A DNA stretch of 64,000 nt from Desulfovibrio intestinalis (GTDB lineage: Bacteria > Desulfobacterota > Desulfovibrionia > Desulfovibrionales > Desulfovibrionaceae), in assembly GCF_014202345.1 (NCBI RefSeq), contig NZ_JACHGO010000001.1, positions 186,001 through 250,000 of the forward strand, given 5' to 3'. Both the position numbers and the translations under genes were made by a program. Below, piece after piece: positions 1 to 7,321 of this stretch; position 1 is the first letter of the stretch, and each line of letters opens with the position of its first letter. A model generated the notes under the pieces. That model saw only the letters and a list, made by a program, of their open reading frames with translations. It searched no databases and was not told the DNA's origin.

Positions 1-103
1 CTGGCCTTATTGAAGCTGACGCTGGGGAAAATGGCATTGGTGAGGCCAACATTGCCGGAGCCAGTAGTGCTGAAGACGGATGAAGGCAACAATGTTCAGA
101 CAT
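1..103 (-). CDS. Probable CitG start, partial (triphosphoribosyl-dephospho-CoA synthase)
   Basis: An open frame without stops runs from an ATG at 103 off the left edge (34 codons seen). The ATG has a good ribosome binding site (AAGGA, 7 nt upstream). It lies 114 bases after the citX stop on the same strand, which is where citG sits in many citrate lyase operons. CitG makes the prosthetic group precursor from ATP and dephospho-CoA for attachment to CitD. No CitG catalytic motif is visible in so short a piece, so the call rests on gene order alone. It could also be an unrelated downstream gene. Confidence 0.4.
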   Translation of the reverse strand, partial: MSEHCCLHPSSALLAPAMLASPMPFSPASASIRP

Positions 104-216
104 ACGAAATTCCTTGTAAGGCTGATAATCTTCGCCATAGCGCCAGACGTGCACGTGTGGCGTGTGACGCGAGCGCAAACTGTCGGTTTGCCCCAAGAAG
201 CTGCGTGCTGAACACA

Positions 217-753
217 TCAGCAATCGCCATCACAGCGGGCATGCTCCAGCAGCTCGCGCACATACTCCACAATCTGTTCCGGGCTGTGCTTGCCCTGCCT
301 GCGGCAAAGACTTGCCGGGGTTTCGCACAAAAAGCAGCGCCGCGCCTCATGCCCGATGTCTGCCCTGTTCACAGGTTGGCCCTGCGCATCCAGAACGTCT
401 GCATCAGCCAGTCTGCCCAAGGGATGCTCTTCTTCCACAGCCACGCAAAGGGCCTTGAGTGCCAGCGGGTCAAGATTTACAGCGGCTACCCAGCAGGGGC
501 CGTCGACTCCCGCGCGTTCTTCTTCAGCCAGTATGCAGCCAGTATGGCCGCAGCTCTGCTCAATCCTGTGGCGCAGGCTCTGTTGCAGGCTGGCGAAGGC
601 CTCTGCCGACCCTGCCGGATTTTTATCTGCGCCGGGGATGTTGAGCGTGAGTGAAAGCACAGCCTGCCCGTGCTCTGAGGCAAATTCACGGCGCATGTTC
701 CAGCGTGCTTCCCTTTCAGCAAGGATGGCGGCAAGAATGGCAGTCTGGCTCAT
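217..753 (-). CDS. citX: CitX, holo-citrate lyase synthase (apo-citrate lyase phosphoribosyl-dephospho-CoA transferase)
   Basis: The 178-residue product has the usual CitX length. CitX transfers the 2'-(5''-triphosphoribosyl)-3'-dephospho-CoA group to the serine of the acyl carrier subunit CitD, activating citrate lyase in the cytoplasm. The C-terminal half carries the family pattern GRLADADVL followed by RRCFLCETPASLCRR, in which the first part is the phosphate/metal-binding stretch and the cysteine-rich segment is typical of CitX. The start has ACGGAG five bases upstream. It is the sixth gene of the minus-strand cit operon, 66 bases after citF, and a GC-rich hairpin lies in that gap. Confidence 0.88.
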   Translation of the reverse strand: MSQTAILAAILAEREARWNMRREFASEHGQAVLSLTLNIPGADKNPAGSAEAFASLQQSLRHRIEQSCGHTGCILAEEERAGVDGPCWVAAVNLDPLALKALCVAVEEEHPLGRLADADVLDAQGQPVNRADIGHEARRCFLCETPASLCRRQGKHSPEQIVEYVRELLEHARCDGDC

Positions 754-766
754 GAAAACTCCGTTT

Positions 767-800
767 CCGGCGCGGCGTGTTATGGCTTCCGCCGCGCCGG
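767..800 (-). other. Intercistronic hairpin between citF and citX
   Basis: Two perfect 11-base arms (CCGGCGCGGCG and its complement) flank a 12-base loop. There is no following U-run, so it is not a standard terminator. Such hairpins can protect the 3' end of the upstream message; here that would favour the lyase subunits over citX. The structure is seen directly; the role is inferred. Confidence 0.6.
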
Positions 801-819
801 AATGCGAGGCTTACGCCTG

Positions 820-2226
820 CTATTTTGTGGCGTAGATATGGTCCACAATGGTTCCGTCGCGGTATTCCATCGTACCCACAACCTTGTCGCCACGCTCATA
901 GGGGCGGGGCTTGCCAGTCATGCGCACGGCCTGGTCGTGCAGATCTTCGATGCCGCATACGGGCAGGCGCGCGTCACGCAGTTTGTCTGCCAGTTCCTTA
1001 CGCGCCGGATTTACGGCAATGCCGCGCTCCGTCACCAGAACATCCACAGTGGAGCCTACGGTGGTCAGTGTTGTGCATTTTTCTACTACAATGGGCAGAC
1101 GGGCGCGCACAAGAGGTGCGACAATAATGGTCAGCTTGGCTCCCGCTGCGGCGTCATTATGGCCGCCTGAACCGCCGATGATGTTTCCGTTGGAATCCGT
1201 GGTGACGTTGACGTTGAAATCAAGGTCAATTTCAGTGCCGCCCAGCAAAACTGCGTCAAGAAAATCCACGCAGTTGCTCTTTCTGTTGGGATTGGCGTAG
1301 GTGTCGGCAGATATTTCAACGTGGCGCGGGTTCTGGGCAATGGATTTAACGCTGCTCAGGTCAAAGCACTGTACGTCGAATACGTTGTCGAACAAGCCTT
1401 CCTCGAGCATTTCAACCATATACTTGGTGATGCCGCCCAGCAGAAAACCGCCGTGTATGTTCATGGCCCGCATGTCTTCACGCAGAAAGAGTGATGCCGC
1501 CAGCGAAGCCCCGCCAGCGCCCGTTTGATAGCAAAACCCGTCTTGCAGCAGGCCGGAAGCCCTGATGACGGACTGGGCGTTGCGGGCAATGGCCAGGGCC
1601 ACTGGGTCACGCGTAAGGCTGATGGACCCGGAGACAATACCAGCGGGATCGCCGATTTTATCCACAACCACCACATGGTCCACCACATCGTGGGGGATGC
1701 TTATGCGGCTGAGGCCGCCTTCAACCACATGATCGGTCACGGCGATGACTTTTGCGGCATGCTGCGTGTCGGGGATGATATAGCCCAGCGAGCCGCAGGC
1801 AGACGGCCCTTCGGTGCCCGTGATATTGCCCATTGCATCCACAGCGGGTGCTGCAACAACGGCAATGTCTATCTTGAGCGAACCCTCGCCGATGGCGCGG
1901 GGACGCCCGCCGTGCGAGCGGAACATGACGGGTGTGGGCAAAATGCCGCCCGTGATGGCCTTGGCCAGGGGGCCGCTCATATAATCCGTATCAAGCCCGG
2001 TGATGACGCCGCTTTTGATATGCCCGATCAGGTGCTCATGCACGGGAAAAAGCGATGAGCAGGCTACGGTGATGCCCTTGACGCCAAGAGCGGCCACAGC
2101 GTCCATAGTCATGTTGACCACATGGTCGCCATTGCGCAGGTGGTGGTGGAAGGACAGGGTCATGCCGTCCTTGAGGCCGCATTCACGCAGCGTGTCGGCA
2201 ATGGTAGATATATATTTGCGTTTCAT
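820..2226 (-). CDS. citF: CitF, citrate lyase alpha subunit (citrate:acetyl-ACP transferase)
   Basis: CitF exchanges the acetyl group on CitD for citrate, forming citryl-ACP, the first half of the citrate lyase reaction. The 468-residue protein shows the glycine-rich CoA-transferase-like segments of this family, for example GGSGGHNDAAAGAKLTII near residue 360 and the C-terminal VLVTERGIAVNPAR motif shared with acyl-CoA transferases. It is about 40 residues shorter than the enterobacterial form, mainly at the N-terminus. AAGGGGG lies seven bases before the ATG, and the start is 13 bases after the citE stop, so no longer start is possible without overlap. Third lyase subunit of the cit operon. 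Confidence 0.97.
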   Translation of the reverse strand: MKRKYISTIADTLRECGLKDGMTLSFHHHLRNGDHVVNMTMDAVAALGVKGITVACSSLFPVHEHLIGHIKSGVITGLDTDYMSGPLAKAITGGILPTPVMFRSHGGRPRAIGEGSLKIDIAVVAAPAVDAMGNITGTEGPSACGSLGYIIPDTQHAAKVIAVTDHVVEGGLSRISIPHDVVDHVVVVDKIGDPAGIVSGSISLTRDPVALAIARNAQSVIRASGLLQDGFCYQTGAGGASLAASLFLREDMRAMNIHGGFLLGGITKYMVEMLEEGLFDNVFDVQCFDLSSVKSIAQNPRHVEISADTYANPNRKSNCVDFLDAVLLGGTEIDLDFNVNVTTDSNGNIIGGSGGHNDAAAGAKLTIIVAPLVRARLPIVVEKCTTLTTVGSTVDVLVTERGIAVNPARKELADKLRDARLPVCGIEDLHDQAVRMTGKPRPYERGDKVVGTMEYRDGTIVDHIYATK

Positions 2227-2238
2227 TACAGTGCCCCC

Positions 2239-3093
2239 TTATGCATCAGCCAGAAGCAGGATGCGTTCTGCCCGTTTGATAATGGGCAGGTCAATCATCA
2301 TTCCGTCCAGTGAAACGGCTCCCTTGCCTTCTTCGCTGGCCTTGCGGGCCGCCGCCATAACGCGCTGCGCCCAGTTGACCTTTTCCGGCGCGGGCATGAA
2401 GGCCTGATTGACCCTGTGTACGTGGTGGGGCGAAATGACAGCCTTGCCGTCAAAGCCCAGCTGCACGGCAAAGGCGGCATCTTTTTCAAGCCTTTCAAGG
2501 TCGGCCACAAAGGGAAAGGGCGTATCAATGGCCAGAACGCCCGCAGCCTTGCAGGCAGTGAGCAGGCGCGAACGCGCGTAGGCGATTTCTGCCCCATCAG
2601 CTGTGCGTTGGGCGCCCATTGAAGCGGTAAAGTCCTCAGCGCCAAGAAGAATACCGTGCAGAATTTTGCTGGCAGAGGCTATGGCATGGGCATTTTCCAG
2701 CCCCAGAGGCGTTTCGATAATGGCAAGCGCCTTGACGGTGGCGGTGCTGCCGCATTTTTGCCGCGCGCTTTCTATGCCCGTAGTCACTTGCAGCATCTGA
2801 TCCGCACTTTCAATTTTCGGCACCATGACAAAATCCGTACCGGCAGCGACAACGGCTTCCATATCAGCCTGCCAGTAAGGCGTATCCAGGCCGTTAATGC
2901 GTACGGTCACCCCTACGCCTTGCGGGCGCAGTTCTGTCAGGGCGTGGCTCACCAGAATGCGTGCAGCGTCTTTTTCTGTTTGCGCCACGGCGTCTTCGAG
3001 GTCAAAAATGACAACATCCGCTCCCAGGCATTGCGCGCTGGCAAGCATACCGGGGTTGTTGCCCGGCATGAAAAGAAAGGTTCTGTTGCGCAT
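2239..3093 (-). CDS. citE: CitE, citrate lyase beta subunit (citryl-ACP lyase)
   Basis: CitE splits citryl-ACP into oxaloacetate and acetyl-ACP. The 284-residue protein belongs to the HpcH/HpaI/CitE aldolase family: the N-terminus MRNRTFLFMPGNNPGM and the segment VIFDLEDAV (metal/substrate site) are diagnostic, and EDFTASMG near residue 160 supplies further active-site acids. The frame is open for 40 codons upstream, but the start chosen at 3093 has AAGGAG nine bases before it, overlaps the citD stop (TAATG) and matches the family N-terminus. Tight coupling with citD fits fixed subunit stoichiometry. Confidence 0.97.
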   Translation of the reverse strand: MRNRTFLFMPGNNPGMLASAQCLGADVVIFDLEDAVAQTEKDAARILVSHALTELRPQGVGVTVRINGLDTPYWQADMEAVVAAGTDFVMVPKIESADQMLQVTTGIESARQKCGSTATVKALAIIETPLGLENAHAIASASKILHGILLGAEDFTASMGAQRTADGAEIAYARSRLLTACKAAGVLAIDTPFPFVADLERLEKDAAFAVQLGFDGKAVISPHHVHRVNQAFMPAPEKVNWAQRVMAAARKASEEGKGAVSLDGMMIDLPIIKRAERILLLADA

Positions 3094-3365
3094 TACATTT
3101 TCTCCTTGAAGCGGGCGATGGCTGTTTCCATACGGGCCTTGATGGTGCATTCCAGCGCGCCTTTGTCCTGCACGGCCACTTCCACGCCCGTGAGGCCGGA
3201 TTGCGCCATGCACTGTTCAACAAGCGCGCGTATGGCTTCACCAAACTGGTTCATGACGATGCTGGACAGGCTGATGGACGTGTCTGCTCCGCCAACAGCT
3301 GTAATGGTGATAAAAATGTCGTTTGATTCCAGTGTGCCTGCCACGGCACTGCATTGTTTATCCAT
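3093..3365 (-). CDS. citD: CitD, citrate lyase gamma subunit (acyl carrier protein)
   Basis: CitD is the small acyl carrier that bears the phosphoribosyl-dephospho-CoA arm. The 90-residue product begins MDKQCSAVAGTLESNDIFIT; the serine in GTLESND, near residue 14, is the attachment site in this family. The start at 3365 was chosen over an upstream in-frame ATG because it gives the family length and N-terminus. The stop overlaps the citE start. It needs CitX and CitG for the prosthetic group and CitC for acetylation. Confidence 0.95.
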   Translation of the reverse strand: MDKQCSAVAGTLESNDIFITITAVGGADTSISLSSIVMNQFGEAIRALVEQCMAQSGLTGVEVAVQDKGALECTIKARMETAIARFKEKM

Positions 3366-3412
3366 TGCGATCTCCTGTGGCGGTAAATCCGCCATTTGGG
3401 AACTATAAAATA

Positions 3413-4501
3413 TCAATGCCGCCCAACGTGATCCCTGAGTTTTTGCCGTATTGCTGCGGCTTCGCTTGAATGCAGAAAATCCCGGGTCACCGGCGGCAGC
3501 ATTTTTGCGAGATCCTGCCAGGACTCTTCGGAAACATCGGTCTTGAAATACGCCCGCACTTTTGAAGCGCTGATACTTTGGCCGGATGCTTCCAGACGTG
3601 GAATTTCCTGCAACGTGATGCCGTGTTTTTCAAATACTGAGGTCATTGCGGCATTGTAGGCGGCGGTAACGGGATCAAAAGGTTCGGTTCCCGCGAATCT
3701 CAGGCTTATGCCCAAATCCTTGGCTATGCGTGTGGCGAAGATGGTGGAGTCCAGCGTGGCGTGAACTGATCCCACCTTTGCATCTGCCGTGAAATAGGCT
3801 GGAAAGCTGGCGCGCGAAACCATGTACGGGCCAGCGGGCAACACAAGAATATTGTCCACATCAGCAAGACCTTTGCGGACAAGATTGAAGCGCACGGCAA
3901 AGGGAAAGACCGAAACGTCTTCTTCAACCACAAAGACAAGCAGTTTCTCACAGGCCAAGGCTGCCGTGCGCGCCAGATATTCGTGCCCCCGCGTGAAGGG
4001 GTTGGCGTTCATGACAATGGCCCCCAGCCTTCCGGTAGAAGAAGGGGCCGTGGTGGTAGACGCCTCAGTGTCAGACATTTTCCAGCTGTGATCTTTTATG
4101 GCTGTTCGCGTGGCACTGAGCCAGTCGGCATAGTTGGGCCGTCCTTGTTCCAGCAAAGCGGCGTCTTCTGTCGTTGCCAAAAGATCAAAGCCGGAATCCC
4201 TGAATTTCGGAGCTTCCGATGCCTTGGTGAAGATGAAGAAATGGCTCACGCCTTCTTGCCTGCCGTGCAGCACAAGGCGGCTCAGAATGGAGGTGGCCAA
4301 TCCGCCTTCGCGGGCGTGTTCCGCAACGCAGAAGCCGCAAAGAACGTTGTACGCCAAAAAGCCACAGGCGGCCAGACGGCCATCTTCATAAAAGCCGAGG
4401 CCGTAGGTGCGTCCTGCGGGCAGACTCAGCCCCGCCTTTGCAAGCAGGCCTTCAGCCTGGGCGAGGTCATAATCTGTAATAATTTCAAAGTAGCCCTGCA
4501 T
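3413..4501 (-). CDS. citC: CitC, [citrate (pro-3S)-lyase] ligase
   Basis: CitC acetylates the thiol of the CitD prosthetic group using ATP and acetate, switching citrate lyase on. The 362-residue protein has an N-terminal GNAT-like domain (about residues 1-130) and a nucleotidyltransferase domain with NANPFTRGHEYLA near residue 165, the HxGH-like ATP-binding motif in the variant seen in CitC. The later SASKVRAYF is the second nucleotide-binding signature. Its start follows AGGAAAGCAT. It stands between citS and citD, with a hairpin in the gap before it. Confidence 0.95.
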   Translation of the reverse strand: MQGYFEIITDYDLAQAEGLLAKAGLSLPAGRTYGLGFYEDGRLAACGFLAYNVLCGFCVAEHAREGGLATSILSRLVLHGRQEGVSHFFIFTKASEAPKFRDSGFDLLATTEDAALLEQGRPNYADWLSATRTAIKDHSWKMSDTEASTTTAPSSTGRLGAIVMNANPFTRGHEYLARTAALACEKLLVFVVEEDVSVFPFAVRFNLVRKGLADVDNILVLPAGPYMVSRASFPAYFTADAKVGSVHATLDSTIFATRIAKDLGISLRFAGTEPFDPVTAAYNAAMTSVFEKHGITLQEIPRLEASGQSISASKVRAYFKTDVSEESWQDLAKMLPPVTRDFLHSSEAAAIRQKLRDHVGRH

Positions 4502-4518
4502 ATGCTTTCCTGCTTTTT

Positions 4519-4557
4519 CCCGCCGCCCCGTTTACGAGTTTTATTCGAGGCGGCGGG
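4519..4557 (-). other. Intercistronic hairpin between citS and citC
   Basis: Nine-base perfect arms (CCCGCCGCC/GGCGGCGGG) enclose a 21-base loop. On the transcribed (minus) strand it is followed by AAAAAG rather than a U-run, so it more likely acts as an RNA stability or processing element separating transporter from enzyme message than as a terminator. Confidence 0.55.
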
Positions 4558-4605
4558 AAAGGGTGAGCGCCATGCAAGCGCGGCAGTTTGTCAGATAAAA
4601 CGTCT

Positions 4606-5928
4606 CTAGCCAGCGTAAAACATACGCATGAGAATAACGGCCATAACTACCACGGCCGCGCCGCCAATGCGGGTGGATATCTGGGCGAAGGGCATAAGTT
4701 CCATACGTCCGGCAGCGGAGAGAATGGCAACGTCGCCCGTACCGCCGAGACCGCTGTGGCATCCGGTAACCAGAGCCGCTTCCACGGGGTACATGTTGAG
4801 GAATTTGGCGCTGAAAAAGCCTGTGCCCACCATCGCCAGCACCGTGCTGACAACGGTGATGATGTAGCTGGGCTGGATGACCGCCACAACGTCCTTCCAC
4901 GGCGTGTAGCAGACGCCCACGCCCACAAGAAGTGCCCAGGTAAGGTTTTTGGAAACGAACAGATAAAACTGGTAGGCAGCCTTTTCAGCAATTTTGGGCA
5001 TGATGCCCGTGGCCTTGGCGATGGCAGCCGAGAGAATCATGATGATGGGCGCGGGAATGGGAATAACAAGGTTGACCAGCATGCCGAACAGGTAAAAGCA
5101 GCAGGCAGTCAGCAGGCCCATGCCCAGAATGGTCACGTCAATGGGTTCTTCTTCTTTCGTGAGATTGAGATTGTCATCGCCCACACGCACAAGTTTGCCG
5201 TTACCCGTCTGATGGGGATTTTTAAGGGCATAGCGCTTGAGGATACCCGCGCAGATAATGGCGGTAACGTTGCCAAGCATGGCGGCGGGCGCCACCATAG
5301 CGATGAACCTGCCGGGGTCGGTGCCCTGAATTTCTGCATACCCGGCAGAAAGGGGCAAAATGCCTTCGCCCACGCCGCCGGAAATGATGGGTACTACTAT
5401 ATAAAAAAATGTTTCAAACAGGCCGTGTCCCAGCATGGTGCCCACGGCTGTGCCGACAAGACAACTGGCCACGGTGCCGAGAATGAGCGGTATGAACATG
5501 CGCAGAAAGCCCTGAATAAGCACTTGCCGCAGCATGCCAAGTATGCTGCCCGTCACCAGGCAGGCGATGTAGAAATAAAGAAAGTTAGCGCCGCCGTTTT
5601 TGCCAGCGGTAAAATGTATGATGGCTTCCTTGGCAGGGCCGTCAAGCAGGCTGTAGTAAACAAGAACTGAAGGGATGAAGATGGAAAGAATGGCCGGGCC
5701 GCCGATGTCTTTGAGAATGGGGATGCGCAGCCCCATATCGCCAAGCAGTATGCCCATAACCAGCATGACGGCAAATCCGCCAATCATGTCTTTGGGCAAT
5801 TTGCCGTAGTAAGAGGCCGCAAAGATGATAATGGCAAAACAGATGTAGAGGGGCAGGGGAACCGGCCCAACCTTGAAGCTGTAAAACTTGTCCAGCAAGC
5901 CGCCGGATGACGTTTCTGCGTGTTGCAT
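4606..5928 (-). CDS. citS: CitS-type Na+:citrate symporter (2-hydroxycarboxylate transporter family)
   Basis: This 440-residue inner membrane protein imports citrate with sodium. It has about eleven hydrophobic segments in two halves, each with a re-entrant loop motif of the 2HCT family: GGVGEGILPLS near residue 187 and GLGGTGD near residue 403. The hydrophilic stretch around residues 235-265 is the usual central cytoplasmic loop. AGGAGGG lies seven bases before the ATG. As the first gene of the cit operon it couples uptake to cleavage by citrate lyase; its promoter region holds repeated TTATGTAA motifs. A malate or citrate/malate antiporter of the same family is possible, but the lyase genes favour citrate. 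Confidence 0.93.
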   Translation of the reverse strand: MQHAETSSGGLLDKFYSFKVGPVPLPLYICFAIIIFAASYYGKLPKDMIGGFAVMLVMGILLGDMGLRIPILKDIGGPAILSIFIPSVLVYYSLLDGPAKEAIIHFTAGKNGGANFLYFYIACLVTGSILGMLRQVLIQGFLRMFIPLILGTVASCLVGTAVGTMLGHGLFETFFYIVVPIISGGVGEGILPLSAGYAEIQGTDPGRFIAMVAPAAMLGNVTAIICAGILKRYALKNPHQTGNGKLVRVGDDNLNLTKEEEPIDVTILGMGLLTACCFYLFGMLVNLVIPIPAPIIMILSAAIAKATGIMPKIAEKAAYQFYLFVSKNLTWALLVGVGVCYTPWKDVVAVIQPSYIITVVSTVLAMVGTGFFSAKFLNMYPVEAALVTGCHSGLGGTGDVAILSAAGRMELMPFAQISTRIGGAAVVVMAVILMRMFYAG

Positions 5929-5988
5929 GGGTAAACCCTCCTGACAGTATTTGTCATCTGTTTACCCCTGCAAGGCATCGAAATCTTT

Positions 5989-6043
5989 TTATGTAACTTT
6001 ATAATATGTTTTTGAAGTTTTGATAGTTATGTAAGTTATGTAA
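5989..6043 (-). promoter_or_regulatory. Candidate operator: three TTATGTAA repeats upstream of citS
   Basis: The octamer TTATGTAA occurs at 5989, 6027 and 6036, the last two separated by a single base. All are 60-115 bases upstream of the citS start within an AT-rich stretch. Repeated AT-rich sites are a usual target for the response regulators that control citrate fermentation genes, but no CitA/CitB gene is in the window. Function is inferred from position and repetition. Confidence 0.45.
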
Positions 6044-6190
6044 TTCTACGCCGTAGCCTCCGGCAATAAATTTTACCGGAATGTGATCCCGGGCAGTGAT
6101 AGCAGCGGTTGCCTGAACGCTGTAAATTCAGCGTATCCAGACTGATTTTGCAACACGCCATACGCTAGTCATTTTTTATAAAATCAGAGT

Positions 6191-6224
6191 GAAGCCCTGT
6201 CCAAAAAAATTCGGACAGGGCTTC
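6191..6224 (-). terminator. Possible terminator hairpin downstream of the DtxR-like gene
   Basis: Arms GAAGCCCTGTCC and GGACAGGGCTTC are perfectly complementary across a 10-base A-rich loop. It lies 228 bases after the regulator stop. Read on the minus strand the hairpin is followed by ACTCTGATTTT, only a weak T tract, so terminator is likely but not certain. Confidence 0.5.
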
Positions 6225-6451
6225 CTGTTGATACACCCAAGTAACATGAGTGAGCGATATTACGGCTTGGTATCTGGAATGGCTGATCCTTAATGGATGA
6301 GGCAACGGACATATCTGGCAAATATTTTATGGCAGATGAAAAGCTGGGGATGCCTTGCCGCCCTGCGCGGCAGGGCTAAAAAAGGTGCATGGCTGGTCGT
6401 GGAAAAACCCTCGGGAACAGCCATCACCGTTGCATCAGCCTCAGTTTGCCA

Positions 6452-6967
6452 TCAGCTGCCTCTGCGCTTTCCGCCAAGGGTCTCAGCAATGGTGGCCGCC
6501 GTATGGCTGGATTTGAAAATATTTTCCCTTTTAAACGTTTCCTGCCAATCAGACCACATTTCCGGGCGGCTTTTAAGAAAGAGCACAAATTCGCCCAATC
6601 GTTGAACGATATGTTCAGGCACCACATGCTCTAGAGCACAGGCTGTTACGTCGGCATCTTCGGGGTTGAGCATGAGTATTTTTTCAAGAAAAGCGCCGAA
6701 GACAAAATGTCTGTGGGCAATTTTACGTCCGATATCCTTACCCTTGTCTGTCAGATAAATCAGGCTGTACGGCGAATACTCCACATAGCCCATATCTTTA
6801 AGCAGTTTAACAGCGCCAGTTACTGTTGAGCGCGTAACATTGGCCATGTCTGCGATAGAACTCGCCCGCACCGCACCATCCTTGGCTTCAATCCGAAAAA
6901 TGACTTCCAGATAGTTTTCCAGCACAGGCGTCAGAGCTGGCTGCTTAGCGACATCTGGTTTCTGCAT
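6452..6967 (-). CDS. DtxR/MntR-family metal-dependent transcriptional regulator
   Basis: A 171-residue cytoplasmic regulator. Residues 14-75 form the winged helix typical of this family: LENYLEVIFRI, then helix-turn-helix RASSIADMANVTRSTVTGAV and the wing YVEYSPYSLIYLTDKG. The following helices (HRHFVFGAFLEKIL, ACALEHVVPEHIVQRL) match the metal-binding dimerisation domain, with His and Glu residues as ligands. It lacks the C-terminal SH3-like domain, so it is MntR/short type. AGGGAG lies nine bases before the start. It is divergent from hutW, which suggests control of haem or metal genes; whether the metal is Fe or Mn cannot be told. Confidence 0.85.
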   Translation of the reverse strand: MQKPDVAKQPALTPVLENYLEVIFRIEAKDGAVRASSIADMANVTRSTVTGAVKLLKDMGYVEYSPYSLIYLTDKGKDIGRKIAHRHFVFGAFLEKILMLNPEDADVTACALEHVVPEHIVQRLGEFVLFLKSRPEMWSDWQETFKRENIFKSSHTAATIAETLGGKRRGS

Positions 6968-7321
6968 TACGCTATCTCCCTGAAAGTATAATTCTTTTTT
7001 ACGGGTGATGGACGATTTGGTCGTCGTCTAGTCATTTTCCCTGCAACATTAGCATAATAGGGTGGAAGTTTCAACAGTATCCAAACAAAGTTTGTTTTTA
7101 ATGAACAATATAGAACTTAGTAAGTAGTGTTTAAGTTTTATTTAAAAATAACAGTGTGTTAATAAAAATATGTGAGTATCTGACAATTGAAAAAGAAATT
7201 GACAATGAATTTCTATTTTTATAGACAGGGGCTGTGAAGTTCGGTTTATCCAAACTATGTATGATTAAATAAATTTTATGTGGTTATACGAACTTTACCT
7301 AAAAAATAATAGGTATTTAAA
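6968..7321. promoter_or_regulatory. AT-rich divergent control region between dtxR-like gene and hutW
   Basis: No gene is seen in these 354 bases, which are far more AT-rich than the surroundings. Notable elements are an inverted repeat GACGA-TTTGG-TCGTC at 7011-7025, a perfect 15-base palindrome AAACAAAGTTTGTTT at 7083-7097, and TGACAATGAATTTCT at 7200-7214, which matches 10 of 14 positions of the 7-1-7 Fur box. These are candidates for the adjacent metalloregulator or Fur. A weak AGGT precedes the hutW start. Confidence 0.5.

Larger units (their letters stand above)
5929..6451. other. Intergenic region between citS and the DtxR-like gene
   Basis: No convincing gene is seen. The part next to citS (about 5960-6050) is AT-rich and holds the TTATGTAA repeats; the middle has a perfect 12-base-pair hairpin at 6191-6224; the rest, up to the regulator stop, includes a short 7-bp stem (GCCCTGC/GCAGGGC) near 6365-6381. 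The region must hold the citS promoter and the 3' end of the regulator transcript. Confidence 0.6.

Noticed and set aside
4588-5670. 360-codon plus-strand open frame opposite citS
   Set aside because: Its His/Gly/Lys-rich composition has no domain pattern, and the opposite strand encodes a clear 2HCT transporter with conserved loops.
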